Shown here in pieces: positions 30,621 to 39,906 of a stretch of 64,000 nt of DNA; the first letter of the stretch is position 1, and each line of letters begins with the position of its first letter. The notes under the pieces are model-generated. The model was not told the DNA's origin, did no database searches, and saw nothing but the letters and a program-made list of their open reading frames with translations. The position numbers were made by a program, and so were the translations under genes. Source of the DNA: Seonamhaeicola aphaedonensis (GTDB lineage: Bacteria; Bacteroidota; Bacteroidia; Flavobacteriales; Flavobacteriaceae); assembly GCF_003386195.1 (NCBI RefSeq), contig NZ_QRDX01000008.1, positions 1,993-65,992 of the forward strand, in the 5' to 3' direction.

Positions 30621-31119
30621 AATTCTGGAATATTATTTTTAAAAAAAGCATTTTAGTGTTATTTCTGTAATTTTTTTTACTGTATAAGCGGGTGCTTGCT
30701 ACCCTTGAATACTTAAAATATTTCTCAATATCGTATAGGGTTTTAACCAAATCTTTATAAGCTCCCTCTAATTCTATTTGATTGGAATGGATCAAGAAAT
30801 CATCATCTGCAAAAAGATGGACATCTTCAATGCCCACAATATTGACATTGAATTTGTTTTTTGAAATAAAATCAATCAATCGTTGTTGTACCTGTTCCGG
30901 TTTTTTGGTCTGACCTCCAATAAGCCTATCCAAATGCCTAACGTCGTGTTTTAGGCTATAAAGTTCATGGGCAGTATTGTCCTTATCCGATAACTGCTTG
31001 GTGACCATACTAAGCTCTTTTTTGGCAGCTAAGGTGTGTCTAAAGGTCTTTTTGTAAGATGCCATAAATAACAGGACAAAGCCAATTAAAATTGCATAGA
31101 ACTTACGTTTATATGTCAT
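30604..31119 (-). CDS. PilO/GspM-like inner-membrane assembly protein
   Basis: The ATG at 31119 (171 aa) is preferred to a TTG at 31131. There is a membrane helix at about residues 7-21, a coiled coil (about 35-75) and a ferredoxin-like C-terminal domain (NVNIVGIEDV, LEGAYKDLVKTLYDIEKYF, FLKIIFQ). This is the PilO/GspM plan. It follows the PilM/PilN-like gene by 14 bases, the usual order M-N-O-P in T4P-type clusters. Confidence 0.7.
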   Translation of the reverse strand: MTYKRKFYAILIGFVLLFMASYKKTFRHTLAAKKELSMVTKQLSDKDNTAHELYSLKHDVRHLDRLIGGQTKKPEQVQQRLIDFISKNKFNVNIVGIEDVHLFADDDFLIHSNQIELEGAYKDLVKTLYDIEKYFKYSRVASTRLYSKKNYRNNTKMLFLKIIFQNYENNK

Positions 31120-31133
31120 GTGACTAAACAAAA

Positions 31134-32324
31134 CTATATGATAATTTTTATGGTAAATACATTAACATTTTTGGTTTCTTGGATATAGTCATCAATACTG
31201 ATTTTTTCTTTCCAGGTTAGCTGTTCCAGCTTTTTGACCCATTCATTAAAAATGTTATCATTAGTTACTTCTCCCTTTAGGATAATGGTATTAATAGTAT
31301 AGTCAATTTTTTTTTCGGGCTTTATTTTTTTGGTCAATGGCATAATGTTAATAGCATTAAGTGTTATGCCTGGAAGTGTTGAATTCCCTATATCGGCTAT
31401 ATATTTTGTTATAAAGCTTTTGTTGTTCATGCCATTGTTCATTAGGATTTTTTCCTTTAATTCCTTTTTTTGCTTTAGTGCATTTATTTCCGAGAGCGTA
31501 TTTTGGGTGATGGCGTGTCTGGTTCTTTTGTCTGATAGTTTTGAAGTGTAGCTATCCATTAGAAAATGGCTGATAGTAAGTGAACCTAATATAAAGGCAA
31601 GGCAAAAGATGCCAGCGACCCTAAACCATTTTTTGAATTTGTACTCCGTTTTACTCTCTAATAAAAAGTCCTGATTGAATTCAATGGATGGCATGGGGAA
31701 CGTATAATCGAAAAATGATGCTAAAAGGGGGAGTTCCCATGCATCAAAACGGTCACCATTTATAATGTATGCCTTATTATCGATAGATCCATTTTTAAAA
31801 CTTACCAGTTGGCCGTTTTTAATGTTTAGAGTAAGGTTTGATAAGGAAACGGTATCATCCTGTTTTAGGAACTTAAAAAGATTTGCCAAAACAAAAGGTC
31901 CTATAGACAGGTGTACTACAAAAAAACCCTTACCTTTAATTTGTTCAAGCAGACCATGAACATGTTGCCGCCTTGAAACCGAAGCAAAAACCTCACTATT
32001 TTGTTTGTATTCGTAAAAATAAAAATCATTTAGGTTGCCTTTAAACACCAATTCGTTTCTATACCCAGTTTTATTTTCAATGCTCTTATTTACGATGTTG
32101 CTACCATCAATATGCAATACTATTGGACAATCTTTTCCTAGGTGTTTCTCAATAATCTCGTCAAAATCTTCTGAACAGAATCGGTTTATAACAAATAACT
32201 CATCTTGCTTTAATTGAATTTCGAGCAATTTATATAATGATTGACCATTGGATGTTTGGGTTATTCCCAAAACATAATAATCTTTGGTCTTAAACTTTAT
32301 ACTATTTTTTATTTTGGAAATCAT
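31134..32324 (-). CDS. PilM-PilN / GspL-like fused assembly protein
   Basis: Residues 1-225 form a cytoplasmic actin-like domain (VLGITQTS, VLHIDGSN), as in PilM or the cytoplasmic part of GspL. A membrane helix follows at about 234-256, then a coiled coil (260-300) and a periplasmic ferredoxin-like domain of PilN type (about 300-396). The fusion of both parts is the GspL layout, which would link the GspE ATPase to the periplasm. It starts directly at the secretin stop with no gap. Confidence 0.75.
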   Translation of the reverse strand: MISKIKNSIKFKTKDYYVLGITQTSNGQSLYKLLEIQLKQDELFVINRFCSEDFDEIIEKHLGKDCPIVLHIDGSNIVNKSIENKTGYRNELVFKGNLNDFYFYEYKQNSEVFASVSRRQHVHGLLEQIKGKGFFVVHLSIGPFVLANLFKFLKQDDTVSLSNLTLNIKNGQLVSFKNGSIDNKAYIINGDRFDAWELPLLASFFDYTFPMPSIEFNQDFLLESKTEYKFKKWFRVAGIFCLAFILGSLTISHFLMDSYTSKLSDKRTRHAITQNTLSEINALKQKKELKEKILMNNGMNNKSFITKYIADIGNSTLPGITLNAINIMPLTKKIKPEKKIDYTINTIILKGEVTNDNIFNEWVKKLEQLTWKEKISIDDYIQETKNVNVFTIKIII

Positions 32325-34250
32325 TTAATAAGTAACTGTAGGTTTAATAAAAATATGAAGTTTGGATTTTTCCTTTCGCTTCGTTCTACCACTAAATAAC
32401 CATTTGATTAGTGGTATTCTTGAAACTAATGGGGTTCCAGTTCCTGAGTTTTCGTTTTCAAGTTCGTCCAGCCCGCCCAGTAATACCATTTCGTTATTTT
32501 TAACCCGAACCAAGGACTCAAATTTTTGCGTTGCTTTTCCTGGTGGGGCATCTTCACCTGCTCTTCCTAAAAAAGAACTTTTTTCTACCGAAATAGTAAG
32601 GGTGACGTTCTCGTCTTTAGAAACAAATGGTTTGATATTGATGCTTAAGTTAGCCTCAGTAGACTTCCACGTTCCCGATTGGAGAATATTGTTATTGATG
32701 CCCGAATTGATCAGTCTATTGTTCTGTTCAAAATAATAGCTGGTTTCTCCTATGGAAGAGGTGGCATCATGCCCGTTTAAAGTAACCAATTTTGGTGTGG
32801 ATGATAGCTTTATGAGCGAATTATTCTCGAGTGCTTTCAGGTTCAAATAAAATTTTTCAGACACCTTCCCAAGGTTAACAATACCCAGACCATTAAAGGC
32901 GTCAATAAGACTGTTAACCGAATTGGCATTGAGAGATACGTCGGATGTTGGAAAAAGTACCCCTGAAGTAGGGTTGGGTTCAGTAGTTAAACCGGCCTGT
33001 ATACCTGTTTGTATCTCATAGGATTTCCGGTATTGGACAATGATGACTTCAATTTGGATAACGGGAACAACGGTGTCTATTTCATAAATGTAGTCTTTAA
33101 ACTCCTGAATATGGGTTTTTGAACCAGAGACCACAAAGCCGTTTAACTCTATAAACTCTTTTATTTCCAAGTTCTCTGTTAGGGCACTGGGTAAGGTCGT
33201 TAAAACATTTTCTATGGTACGGTTTTCCAACTGAACCAACTCTGCCATGCGTAACCCTTCCGTTCTGTGCTCTCCTATTAAATATAGGCCGTCCACAATC
33301 TTATATGTATAATTTTCGCCCTTGAAAAGGTGGTTAAGCAAGTTATCAAAAGTTATACTTGTTGCCAGCAAAGTGGAGTTAACTCCAACAGGCGTGTTGT
33401 ACATAAAATAGTTGATATTCAGTTTTTCGGCAGCATCCATAATAATATCTGCCGCATCAGCCTCAAGAGCCTTAACTTTTAGAAAACCTTGTGGGGTTAG
33501 TTCGATATTGAAGTTGCCTTTGGCACCCTTAACTGGATTATTTCTTCCTGTTGTGGTACGTCTGTTCCTGTTGGTCTGTACATTGGATGTTGGAACTTGT
33601 TGCTGAGCAATATCCTTTTCAAGAAAATAGTTGTCGTTTTCGTCCTTGGAGAGAACAAGGCTATTTGATTTAGCCATCATTTCAAGAACTTCGTCGATTG
33701 GTCTGTTCAAAATATAGGCAGACACTTTTTCGCCTTTGATTTCAGGGGCCAGAACAACATTACGTTTGGAAGCATCTGTTATGGCTTGGGCAACCCTTGG
33801 CAAGGAATCGTTTTTTAGCTTTATGGACAAAAAATTGTTTTTATCATTAAATGAGACGTCTATTTTTTTTAAAGGTTTTGGTAGTTCAACAATGACTTCT
33901 TTTGGTTTTTCATTGAAAACCAAAATGTTGTTTACAACATCCACTTCTAGCTTATGTTTTTGGATCAGGAACAGGAACACGTCCTTAACATTGACATCAT
34001 AAAAATTACTGGTTACCAATTGGTTAAGATTAACATCTACACTAATGTTTAATTCATGCTCTTCGGCTATGGCATTGATAAAGTCGTATAATGTTAACCC
34101 GGATAAATCAATCCTGACATTATCATTTAATCCTTTTTTGACCTGAGCAAGTTCATCAATTTTTTTGGTAAAAACATCAATCTTATTTTGTGAAAAACAT
34201 AAATTGACAGAAAGAATAAAAATGATAATATGGAGAGGTGGCTTAAGCAT
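32325..34250 (-). CDS. gspD: Secretin, outer-membrane pore of the T2SS-like machine
   Basis: This 641-aa protein has a Sec signal (to LCFSQ), a secretin N0-type start (VRIDLSGLTLYDFINAIA) and further N-domains (to about 370) with a Ser/Thr/Asn/Arg-rich insert near 220-240. The secretin core of about 390-641 includes VPVIQIEVIIV, LSSTPKLVTLNG, ETSYYF and the closing motif PLVSRIPLIKWLF. It would form the ring channel in the outer membrane. The protein ends soon after the core, so no S-domain for a classic pilotin is visible. It lies between gspE (4 bases) and the GspL-like gene (0 bases). Confidence 0.92.
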   Translation of the reverse strand: MLKPPLHIIIFILSVNLCFSQNKIDVFTKKIDELAQVKKGLNDNVRIDLSGLTLYDFINAIAEEHELNISVDVNLNQLVTSNFYDVNVKDVFLFLIQKHKLEVDVVNNILVFNEKPKEVIVELPKPLKKIDVSFNDKNNFLSIKLKNDSLPRVAQAITDASKRNVVLAPEIKGEKVSAYILNRPIDEVLEMMAKSNSLVLSKDENDNYFLEKDIAQQQVPTSNVQTNRNRRTTTGRNNPVKGAKGNFNIELTPQGFLKVKALEADAADIIMDAAEKLNINYFMYNTPVGVNSTLLATSITFDNLLNHLFKGENYTYKIVDGLYLIGEHRTEGLRMAELVQLENRTIENVLTTLPSALTENLEIKEFIELNGFVVSGSKTHIQEFKDYIYEIDTVVPVIQIEVIIVQYRKSYEIQTGIQAGLTTEPNPTSGVLFPTSDVSLNANSVNSLIDAFNGLGIVNLGKVSEKFYLNLKALENNSLIKLSSTPKLVTLNGHDATSSIGETSYYFEQNNRLINSGINNNILQSGTWKSTEANLSINIKPFVSKDENVTLTISVEKSSFLGRAGEDAPPGKATQKFESLVRVKNNEMVLLGGLDELENENSGTGTPLVSRIPLIKWLFSGRTKRKEKSKLHIFIKPTVTY

Positions 34251-34254
34251 AGGT

Positions 34255-35664
34255 TTATAAATTAATTAATAAGGGATAGATTTCCTCCAAGGAGGTATAT
34301 CCTTTTAGCAATAGATCAAAGGCCTTATCCGATAATCTTTCGTTCTTGATAAAATTGGCCTGTTTGATACTATTATTTTTGATGGCTTCTGCTACATCCA
34401 ATGTTATGGGAAGTATTTCATAAATGGCCCGCCTTCCTCTATAACCTGTGTAATGGCATTCGCTACAACCTATAGGAATGTGATGAGAGCTTATTTTTAT
34501 ATCTGTTTTAAATGATCTGGGTAAAACCAAAGATCTGAACTCTGTTTCTTTCTTACAGGATTCGCAAAGGATCCTTACTAGCCTCTGGGCTACGGATATA
34601 TTTAAGGTTTCCGCTATTAAAAATGAAGGCACCCCCATATCTGTTAATCTTGAGATCGTTCCAATGGCCGAATTGGTATGAATAGTAGACAATACCAAAT
34701 GTCCGGTTAAAGAGGCTCGAATGGCCATTTGTGCAGTTTGAGCATCCCTGATTTCCCCTAACATAATAATATCCGGATCCTGTCTTAAAAAGGAGCGTAA
34801 AGCAGAGGTGAAGGTTAGCCCGATATTTTCCTTTAATTGAACTTGGTTTATGCCTTTGAGGGTATATTCAATAGGATCTTCAACAGTAACAATATTACGT
34901 TTAATATCATTTAAATATTTTAAGGTTGCATATAAGGTCGTGGTTTTTCCCGAGCCTGTAGGTCCACTGATCAAAACGATACCATTGGTTTTTTTTACAG
35001 CTTCCAGATATAATTGCACATCATCCTTTTCCAGTCCAAGCTTGTTAATGTCCAAATGTGATGCATCCCTGCCCAATATCCGCATTACTACTTTTTCTCC
35101 ATGATGCGTTGGTAGTATGGATACCCTGATATCGAAATCGTCGTATTCAATTCTTCCGTCCTGAGGCAATCGTTTTTCGGTAATATCTAAATTTGATTTT
35201 ATTTTGATCTGGTTGATCAACTCCAGATAGTTTTCTTTTTTGATATGGTTCTTCTCAATAAGGTGCCCATCTATCCGTAATCGAACCCTGGCTTCATTTT
35301 CATAAACTTCAATGTGGATATCACTAGCATTTATATTTTTGGCCTCAAAAATTAGATCTTCTAAAAAATCATTCTTGTAAGACACCAATCTGGAATTATC
35401 ACTATCATTTCTATAGTAAATAGAAAGTGTTTTTTTGATAGTTAATGCATTTACAGGCTCTAGTGTTATGGCTTTGTCAAGAATTAAATTTAGTTCTTGT
35501 ATAATGGTATCTTGTTCAGGTACTCTGGTGTCATCGATATAAAAAACATGGGCATTTTCGGCAATTTCTTTTGGGATTATAGAATAGTAATTAGCAATCT
35601 CTGAACTTATGGATTGTTGCAATTCTACAGGAAGGTGAATATGTGTTAAATTTTCAGTGGACAT
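34255..35664 (-). CDS. gspE: Secretion ATPase GspE/PilB family
   Basis: This 469-aa hexameric motor powers pseudopilus growth. Walker A GPTGSGKTT is at 234-242, the Asp box region is near 260-265 (VTVEDPIEY), Walker B is DPDIIMLGE near 296-304, and the His box is LTGHLVLSTIHT near 319-330. A four-Cys zinc motif follows (CESC near 364, CSEC near 405), as in GspE and PilB but not in retraction ATPases. The N-terminal domain is short. No PilT-like retraction ATPase is present, which favours a secretion pseudopilus over a twitching pilus. Confidence 0.95.
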   Translation of the reverse strand: MSTENLTHIHLPVELQQSISSEIANYYSIIPKEIAENAHVFYIDDTRVPEQDTIIQELNLILDKAITLEPVNALTIKKTLSIYYRNDSDNSRLVSYKNDFLEDLIFEAKNINASDIHIEVYENEARVRLRIDGHLIEKNHIKKENYLELINQIKIKSNLDITEKRLPQDGRIEYDDFDIRVSILPTHHGEKVVMRILGRDASHLDINKLGLEKDDVQLYLEAVKKTNGIVLISGPTGSGKTTTLYATLKYLNDIKRNIVTVEDPIEYTLKGINQVQLKENIGLTFTSALRSFLRQDPDIIMLGEIRDAQTAQMAIRASLTGHLVLSTIHTNSAIGTISRLTDMGVPSFLIAETLNISVAQRLVRILCESCKKETEFRSLVLPRSFKTDIKISSHHIPIGCSECHYTGYRGRRAIYEILPITLDVAEAIKNNSIKQANFIKNERLSDKAFDLLLKGYTSLEEIYPLLINL

Positions 35665-36144
35665 CTAAAAAAAAGGATTTATTTTTAACAAATGCCTGTC
35701 TACAATAATCAGCATTAGAAACAGGGACAAATAGCCGGCAAGAGGAATTGAATTTATTTTTATCATCCATTTTAATCCAATATGCAGGAGTAATGAGAAC
35801 AATAATCCGAAAATGAAAAACAGGATGAATGACTTAAAATTAAAAAGTGGTGTTACGGCGAGAAAAAAAACAATGTCCCCTAACCCTAAATAGGTGTCAA
35901 TAGGGTTAATAAAATGTTTCTCTTTAAATGATAAGTACAGCATAAGTCCAAAAAGGTTGATCAAAACAAATAGGATATTGTAGGCAATATCCAAGAGTCG
36001 TAAATGGTTGGAGGTATAATTAACTACCAATGCGGCTAACAATAGACCAATTGGTAGCATAACATGTATAGCTCGGTTTTTAAAATCCTGGATGAAGACT
36101 AGCACCAAGACACCTATCAATATGATTGTAGCCGTCAACCCCAT
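35665..36144 (-). CDS. Prepilin peptidase, short A24 type
   Basis: This 159-aa membrane protein has about five helices. The two catalytic Asp of A24 aspartic peptidases are visible: Asp20 in QDFKNR and Asp90 in GLGD. It lacks the N-terminal Cys-rich methylase part of PilD, so it should cut pseudopilin leaders without N-methylation unless another enzyme helps. Its ATG overlaps the GspG-like stop by one base, and gspE follows with no gap. Its dedicated substrates are presumably the three pseudopilins encoded here. Confidence 0.9.
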   Translation of the reverse strand: MGLTATIILIGVLVLVFIQDFKNRAIHVMLPIGLLLAALVVNYTSNHLRLLDIAYNILFVLINLFGLMLYLSFKEKHFINPIDTYLGLGDIVFFLAVTPLFNFKSFILFFIFGLLFSLLLHIGLKWMIKINSIPLAGYLSLFLMLIIVDRHLLKINPFF

Positions 36145-36572
36145 TAGTCTTTAACAATTTCTTTTAGCTGTCTATCCTGATCTATTTGCCAAGTATTGTA
36201 AATCCCATCCCCATCAAAATCCTGTAATGCCGTAGCGGTTACTTTAAAGGTATTAAGTGAAGCTTCAACTATCTCAATTTTATATACGGCCTGTCCTCCT
36301 TTATCTATGGTCAGGGCTTCTTCAAACCCCAATGCATCGAAATCGGAAGTGTATTTTGAGTGACGATAGAAATGGCTTTTTTCCAAGCCATGAACCATGC
36401 TTAGCATGTTCTGGGCCTCGATGGCTTTAGCACTGGAAACTACTGCGGTTTGGTTGGGAACTACTAAATAGATTAGTATTCCGATAATACAAAGTACTAC
36501 TAAAATTTCGGACATGGAATAGGCTTTTAAATACCCTTTCCTGAAATGCTGTTTTTTAACTTTTTTTTTCAT
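36144..36572 (-). CDS. gspG: Major pseudopilin, GspG-like
   Basis: This 142-aa protein has a basic leader cut after Ala17, then YSMSE with Glu at +5 and a hydrophobic helix (ILVVLCIIGILIYLVV). The C-terminal domain carries DFDGDGIYNTW, a calcium-loop-like feature typical of GspG major pseudopilins. It replaces the usual Phe at +1 by Tyr. It lies between the platform gene gspF and the prepilin peptidase. Confidence 0.88.
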   Translation of the reverse strand: MKKKVKKQHFRKGYLKAYSMSEILVVLCIIGILIYLVVPNQTAVVSSAKAIEAQNMLSMVHGLEKSHFYRHSKYTSDFDALGFEEALTIDKGGQAVYKIEIVEASLNTFKVTATALQDFDGDGIYNTWQIDQDRQLKEIVKD

Positions 36573-36583
36573 ATACTGTATAT

Positions 36584-37726
36584 TTAGTTTTCAAGAATTT
36601 TACTCAAATTGAACATTGGTGAGTACATGGCAATCATGATAAATCCAACAATACTACCAATTAACAAAATCATTACAGGTTCCAAAATGGTACCCATTAG
36701 TTTGGTCGAATAATCGACTTCGTCATTGTATTGTTTGGCCAAACCGTCGAACATAGAATCCAATTCGTTTATTTGTTCCCCGATATGGGTCAACGATATA
36801 ATTTTAGAAGAGAAAAAATTATGTTTACCTAAACTTTCTGCCAAAGTTTCCCCTTTAAGTACATCGCTCTTGGCATGGGTTAAAGTAACCTTAAGGGGGT
36901 GGAATGAAATCATCTTTTCGGTTAGTTCCAAAGCAGTAATTAATGGTGCTTTGGCCGATAACAACAAGCTAAATGACTGACAAAATCTTGCCAGATATAC
37001 TTTTTTGACCAAGTTTCCCAAGTAAGGTATTTTTAACAATACTTTAGCCAGAAACCTTTTATAGGTATCTTTGTTTTTTAATAGTTTATGCCCGATAAAG
37101 GCAACCAATGCAACACCTACTACACTAATTAAAATGGTGTTGAAATGATTGGAAACATCAACCACAAATTGTGTTATTTTGGGTAAGTCCTTGCCGAAAT
37201 GCTGGAATACCGATGAAAACATGGGAACTACAAAATTTAGCATAAAGTACAGGACGGCCAAAGTTATTGCCAGCACAAATATGGGGTAGGCCAGTACAGA
37301 AATGACCTGACGTTTCATTTTGATCTTCCTAGAAAAAAATAATTGCAGTTGATCAAATATCTCCGATAAACGTCTGGTGTCTTCTCCTATTTTTATACTA
37401 TGGTACTCATAAGGGGAAAAGTAATTGTAATTGGCAATAGCTTCATGTAATGACTTTCCCTTGACAACGTCATTGTTGATCTTTTTATAAATAGTCTTTA
37501 AAAATTTGGATTTCTGTTGATTGGTTAGAATTGTCAAAGCCTGATTGAAATCTACGCCTGCCTTTATAAGCGTTGAAAATTCCCTATATAGTTCCTCCTT
37601 CTGCTTGTCGGAGATTTTTTTGAATATTGGCAAGGAGAAGTTAAAATCTGTTTTTAAAAGATCTTTACGCTTATTGGTCTTAATGTTATATGTAGCAGCT
37701 TCAATTTTCATTAAAATATGTGGCAT
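36584..37726 (-). CDS. gspF: Inner-membrane platform protein GspF/PilC
   Basis: This 380-aa polytopic protein contains two repeated GspF domains (about 45-165 and 250-370), with motifs FSTLIKAGVDFNQAL and FSLLLSAKAPLITALEL at equivalent sites and three membrane helices (about 140-165, 190-215, 350-372). It anchors the pseudopilus base and couples it to GspE. A second start at 37711 would shorten it by five residues and reduce the overlap with the pseudopilin gene from 26 to 11 bases. Confidence 0.93.
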   Translation of the reverse strand: MPHILMKIEAATYNIKTNKRKDLLKTDFNFSLPIFKKISDKQKEELYREFSTLIKAGVDFNQALTILTNQQKSKFLKTIYKKINNDVVKGKSLHEAIANYNYFSPYEYHSIKIGEDTRRLSEIFDQLQLFFSRKIKMKRQVISVLAYPIFVLAITLAVLYFMLNFVVPMFSSVFQHFGKDLPKITQFVVDVSNHFNTILISVVGVALVAFIGHKLLKNKDTYKRFLAKVLLKIPYLGNLVKKVYLARFCQSFSLLLSAKAPLITALELTEKMISFHPLKVTLTHAKSDVLKGETLAESLGKHNFFSSKIISLTHIGEQINELDSMFDGLAKQYNDEVDYSTKLMGTILEPVMILLIGSIVGFIMIAMYSPMFNLSKILEN

Positions 37727-38177
37727 TTATTATTTGGGCATTATCTTTTTTTAAAAAATAATTGGTCTCTAGCTTGTCGCCAAGAATGTTAAGCGTTATT
37801 CTTAAAAAGTCATTATTGTTCTTTTGATAAGGAAATCTATAATGCGTCACGGGAATGTTGAACGTATCTATTTTAATAGTGCTTTGTCTTGTGATATGTT
37901 GCTTGTTTATGGCGTACCTTATTGTACTTTCATCATAATTATTTAGAACAAGTTTATCTTCCAGAACATAAAAATCATTGGCTTTATGTATATCTCCCAG
38001 TATTGTTGAATTGAACAGGTTATATTCCAACACCTGTGTGTTTTCATGACTCAAAAGGGATAATTGCTTGTTCATTACATTGAACAATGTATAAGTAGTA
38101 CTTATAATAATACCCATTAGCATAAGCCCTATTAGTGCTTCTAAAATGGTAAAAGCATTTAGCCGTTTATTCTTCAT
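37701..38177 (-). CDS. Minor pseudopilin, GspJ-like
   Basis: This 158-aa protein has an 8-residue leader (MKNKRLNA), then FTILE with Phe at +1 and Glu at +5, followed by a hydrophobic helix (ALIGLMLMGIIIS). The C-terminal half is beta-rich and of minor-pseudopilin size. It overlaps both neighbours. Assignment to J rather than H is from position and length. Confidence 0.8.
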   Translation of the reverse strand: MKNKRLNAFTILEALIGLMLMGIIISTTYTLFNVMNKQLSLLSHENTQVLEYNLFNSTILGDIHKANDFYVLEDKLVLNNYDESTIRYAINKQHITRQSTIKIDTFNIPVTHYRFPYQKNNNDFLRITLNILGDKLETNYFLKKDNAQIINATYFNEN

Positions 38178-38520
38178 GATAGGGTATCAGTTTTTTACTG
38201 GTATAGGTCTTATCATTTATCTTAATGGAGAATGTTATACTAGCCGTGTTCTCCAGTTTATTTGTTTCCACTTTTTTGTCTATGGTATATCCTTTAAAAC
38301 TATAAGAGTCATCCTCATAATCTTGTTTCGAAATATTTTGCTCCACAATGGCATTTATTTTGTGCTTTGCAGCAAAGAATAATAGGGGCTTCTTTAATCT
38401 TACAACATTTAGATAGACCACAAAGGCCACTAAAGCACATATAGATATTATCGATATGGCAATGACCGATTCGGCGATGGACGAAGCTTTTAATATTTTA
38501 AAATTCTTTAACAATGGCAT
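38167..38520 (-). CDS. Minor pseudopilin, GspI-like
   Basis: This short (117 aa) pseudopilin-like protein has a leader ending KA at 11-12, then SSIAE with Glu at +5 and a hydrophobic helix (SVIAISIISICALVAFVVYL). Ser at +1 instead of Phe is unusual. The small beta domain fits GspI. It overlaps the upstream gene by 23 bases and the downstream gene by 11, so the three are translated together. Confidence 0.75.
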   Translation of the reverse strand: MPLLKNFKILKASSIAESVIAISIISICALVAFVVYLNVVRLKKPLLFFAAKHKINAIVEQNISKQDYEDDSYSFKGYTIDKKVETNKLENTASITFSIKINDKTYTSKKLIPYHEE

Positions 38521-39766
38521 AATTATCTTGGTTCATGGTTTTATCGAATAGGTATGGCCCTACAAAATTTTCTGGGAGGCTGTCCCTGTTTATTGTTGCA
38601 TTAAGAATGATGTTTTCGTAGTTGGAAGATTTGGTTTTAAGGTGTATCCCATTGGTATAAATACTTCCTATAACCGTACCCTTTATTTGGGAGCTACCAT
38701 TGCAATAAACGGTTCCGACCACCAATGCGTTTTCATAAAGAGTTAGGGTTCTATTTGCTACCCCAAGTTTGGTTTTGCCATTTATCACGATACCACCTAT
38801 TACCTTTGAGTTTTTATTTATGTTAATGGTTACAGGGCGCTCATCTATACTGTTTAAGTATATACTTGAAGGATAATATAGCAATACATCCTCTTCAAGA
38901 TTAACCCGCTCACTGGCAAGAATTTGGAGATTCCCTTTGAATCCCGAGGACACACCGACTTTTGGTGCGACTACCAATACATCCTCTAATTTGGCAGTAT
39001 GGTCTATTTGAAGTGAGTCTTTGGAGATCAGTACAATATTGCCTTTTAAAGAGATGTCCTTAATATCTAAAGTGCCATTGACATCAATTACTTTAGTTTC
39101 TTGGTCAAATTTGTTGATTATTGTAGTATTGGTATCGAGATGTTTAAAGAGAGTCGTTTTACTATTGGAATAATCAAAAACCGGTTCTTTTTCTAGTTTG
39201 GGGAATTTGTCTTCGGACTTTTTTTTAATCCCTATTTGTTTGACATTATTTCCATTGGCTCCATTTATGTAGGCTTGATCGACTTTTCCATTGGGCACAT
39301 AAATTTGGCCTAAAATTTTAGTGTTCCCCGATAATTTTAACGGCTTGTCATAATCCGTTAAGTATAAGGCCAAATTATTTTTAGATGTGTTTTTTTGCCC
39401 AACTAATGCGATCTTGGAAATAGTGTCCTTATTACAAGGTGTCCTACTAATTAGAATATCATAAAACCCCCAATGTTTTTTCTCTAAATATGATAAAATA
39501 CTATCATCGAAAACATCAAAAGGCTCTATTTTATTATAAGGTGTTTTTTCAGAATTGCCTAAAAAATAATTAAAGGCTGAAGTGTTTCTACTTATGGCTT
39601 CCTCATAGTAATGTAATTCATCATTTATATAATTTTGGTAATGGGAAATCAAAACCAAGACTCCCATAAAAACAGAGACAATCAAACAAATAAATATGGC
39701 ATTAGTGAGTGCCCCTCCATTTATATAAATCTTCTCTTTATTTTTATTTGATATTGTATTTTCCAA
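38498..39766 (-). CDS. Membrane-anchored beta-helical protein heading the secretion operon
   Basis: The frame starts at TTG (39764-39766); no ATG lies near. The 422-aa protein has one N-terminal membrane helix (about 18-42) and then a long repetitive beta region resembling a bactofilin or polymer-forming right-handed helix: LSGNTKILGQIYVPNG, KVIGGIVINGKTKLG, ALVVGTVYCNGSSQIKGTVIG. It occupies the place of GspK but shows no prepilin leader. It could be a tip or scaffold for the pseudopilus. It is the first gene of the machine operon. The role is inferred. Confidence 0.75.
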   Translation of the reverse strand: MENTISNKNKEKIYINGGALTNAIFICLIVSVFMGVLVLISHYQNYINDELHYYEEAISRNTSAFNYFLGNSEKTPYNKIEPFDVFDDSILSYLEKKHWGFYDILISRTPCNKDTISKIALVGQKNTSKNNLALYLTDYDKPLKLSGNTKILGQIYVPNGKVDQAYINGANGNNVKQIGIKKKSEDKFPKLEKEPVFDYSNSKTTLFKHLDTNTTIINKFDQETKVIDVNGTLDIKDISLKGNIVLISKDSLQIDHTAKLEDVLVVAPKVGVSSGFKGNLQILASERVNLEEDVLLYYPSSIYLNSIDERPVTININKNSKVIGGIVINGKTKLGVANRTLTLYENALVVGTVYCNGSSQIKGTVIGSIYTNGIHLKTKSSNYENIILNATINRDSLPENFVGPYLFDKTMNQDNYAIVKEF

Positions 39767-39906
39767 TTTCTAAATATGGTTGATGTTAATTTTTGAAAAG
39801 GCAACTAAACCTACAAAAGATTGATATAAAACAATTGTGGTTATGCCTGTCAATTGTAGAGGAGATTCATCTAATTATTACAAAATTGATTTAAAACTAG
39901 AAGTAC
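39767..39906 (-). promoter_or_regulatory. Candidate promoter region of the T2SS-Rhs operon
   Basis: This 140-bp A+T-rich gap separates the response regulator gene from the operon. Read leftward it holds TTTTGTAATAATTAGATG and, nearer the start, TTTTATATCAATCTTTTG, loosely like the Bacteroidota -7 element TAnnTTTG. No confident -33/-7 pair was fixed. Confidence 0.35.
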
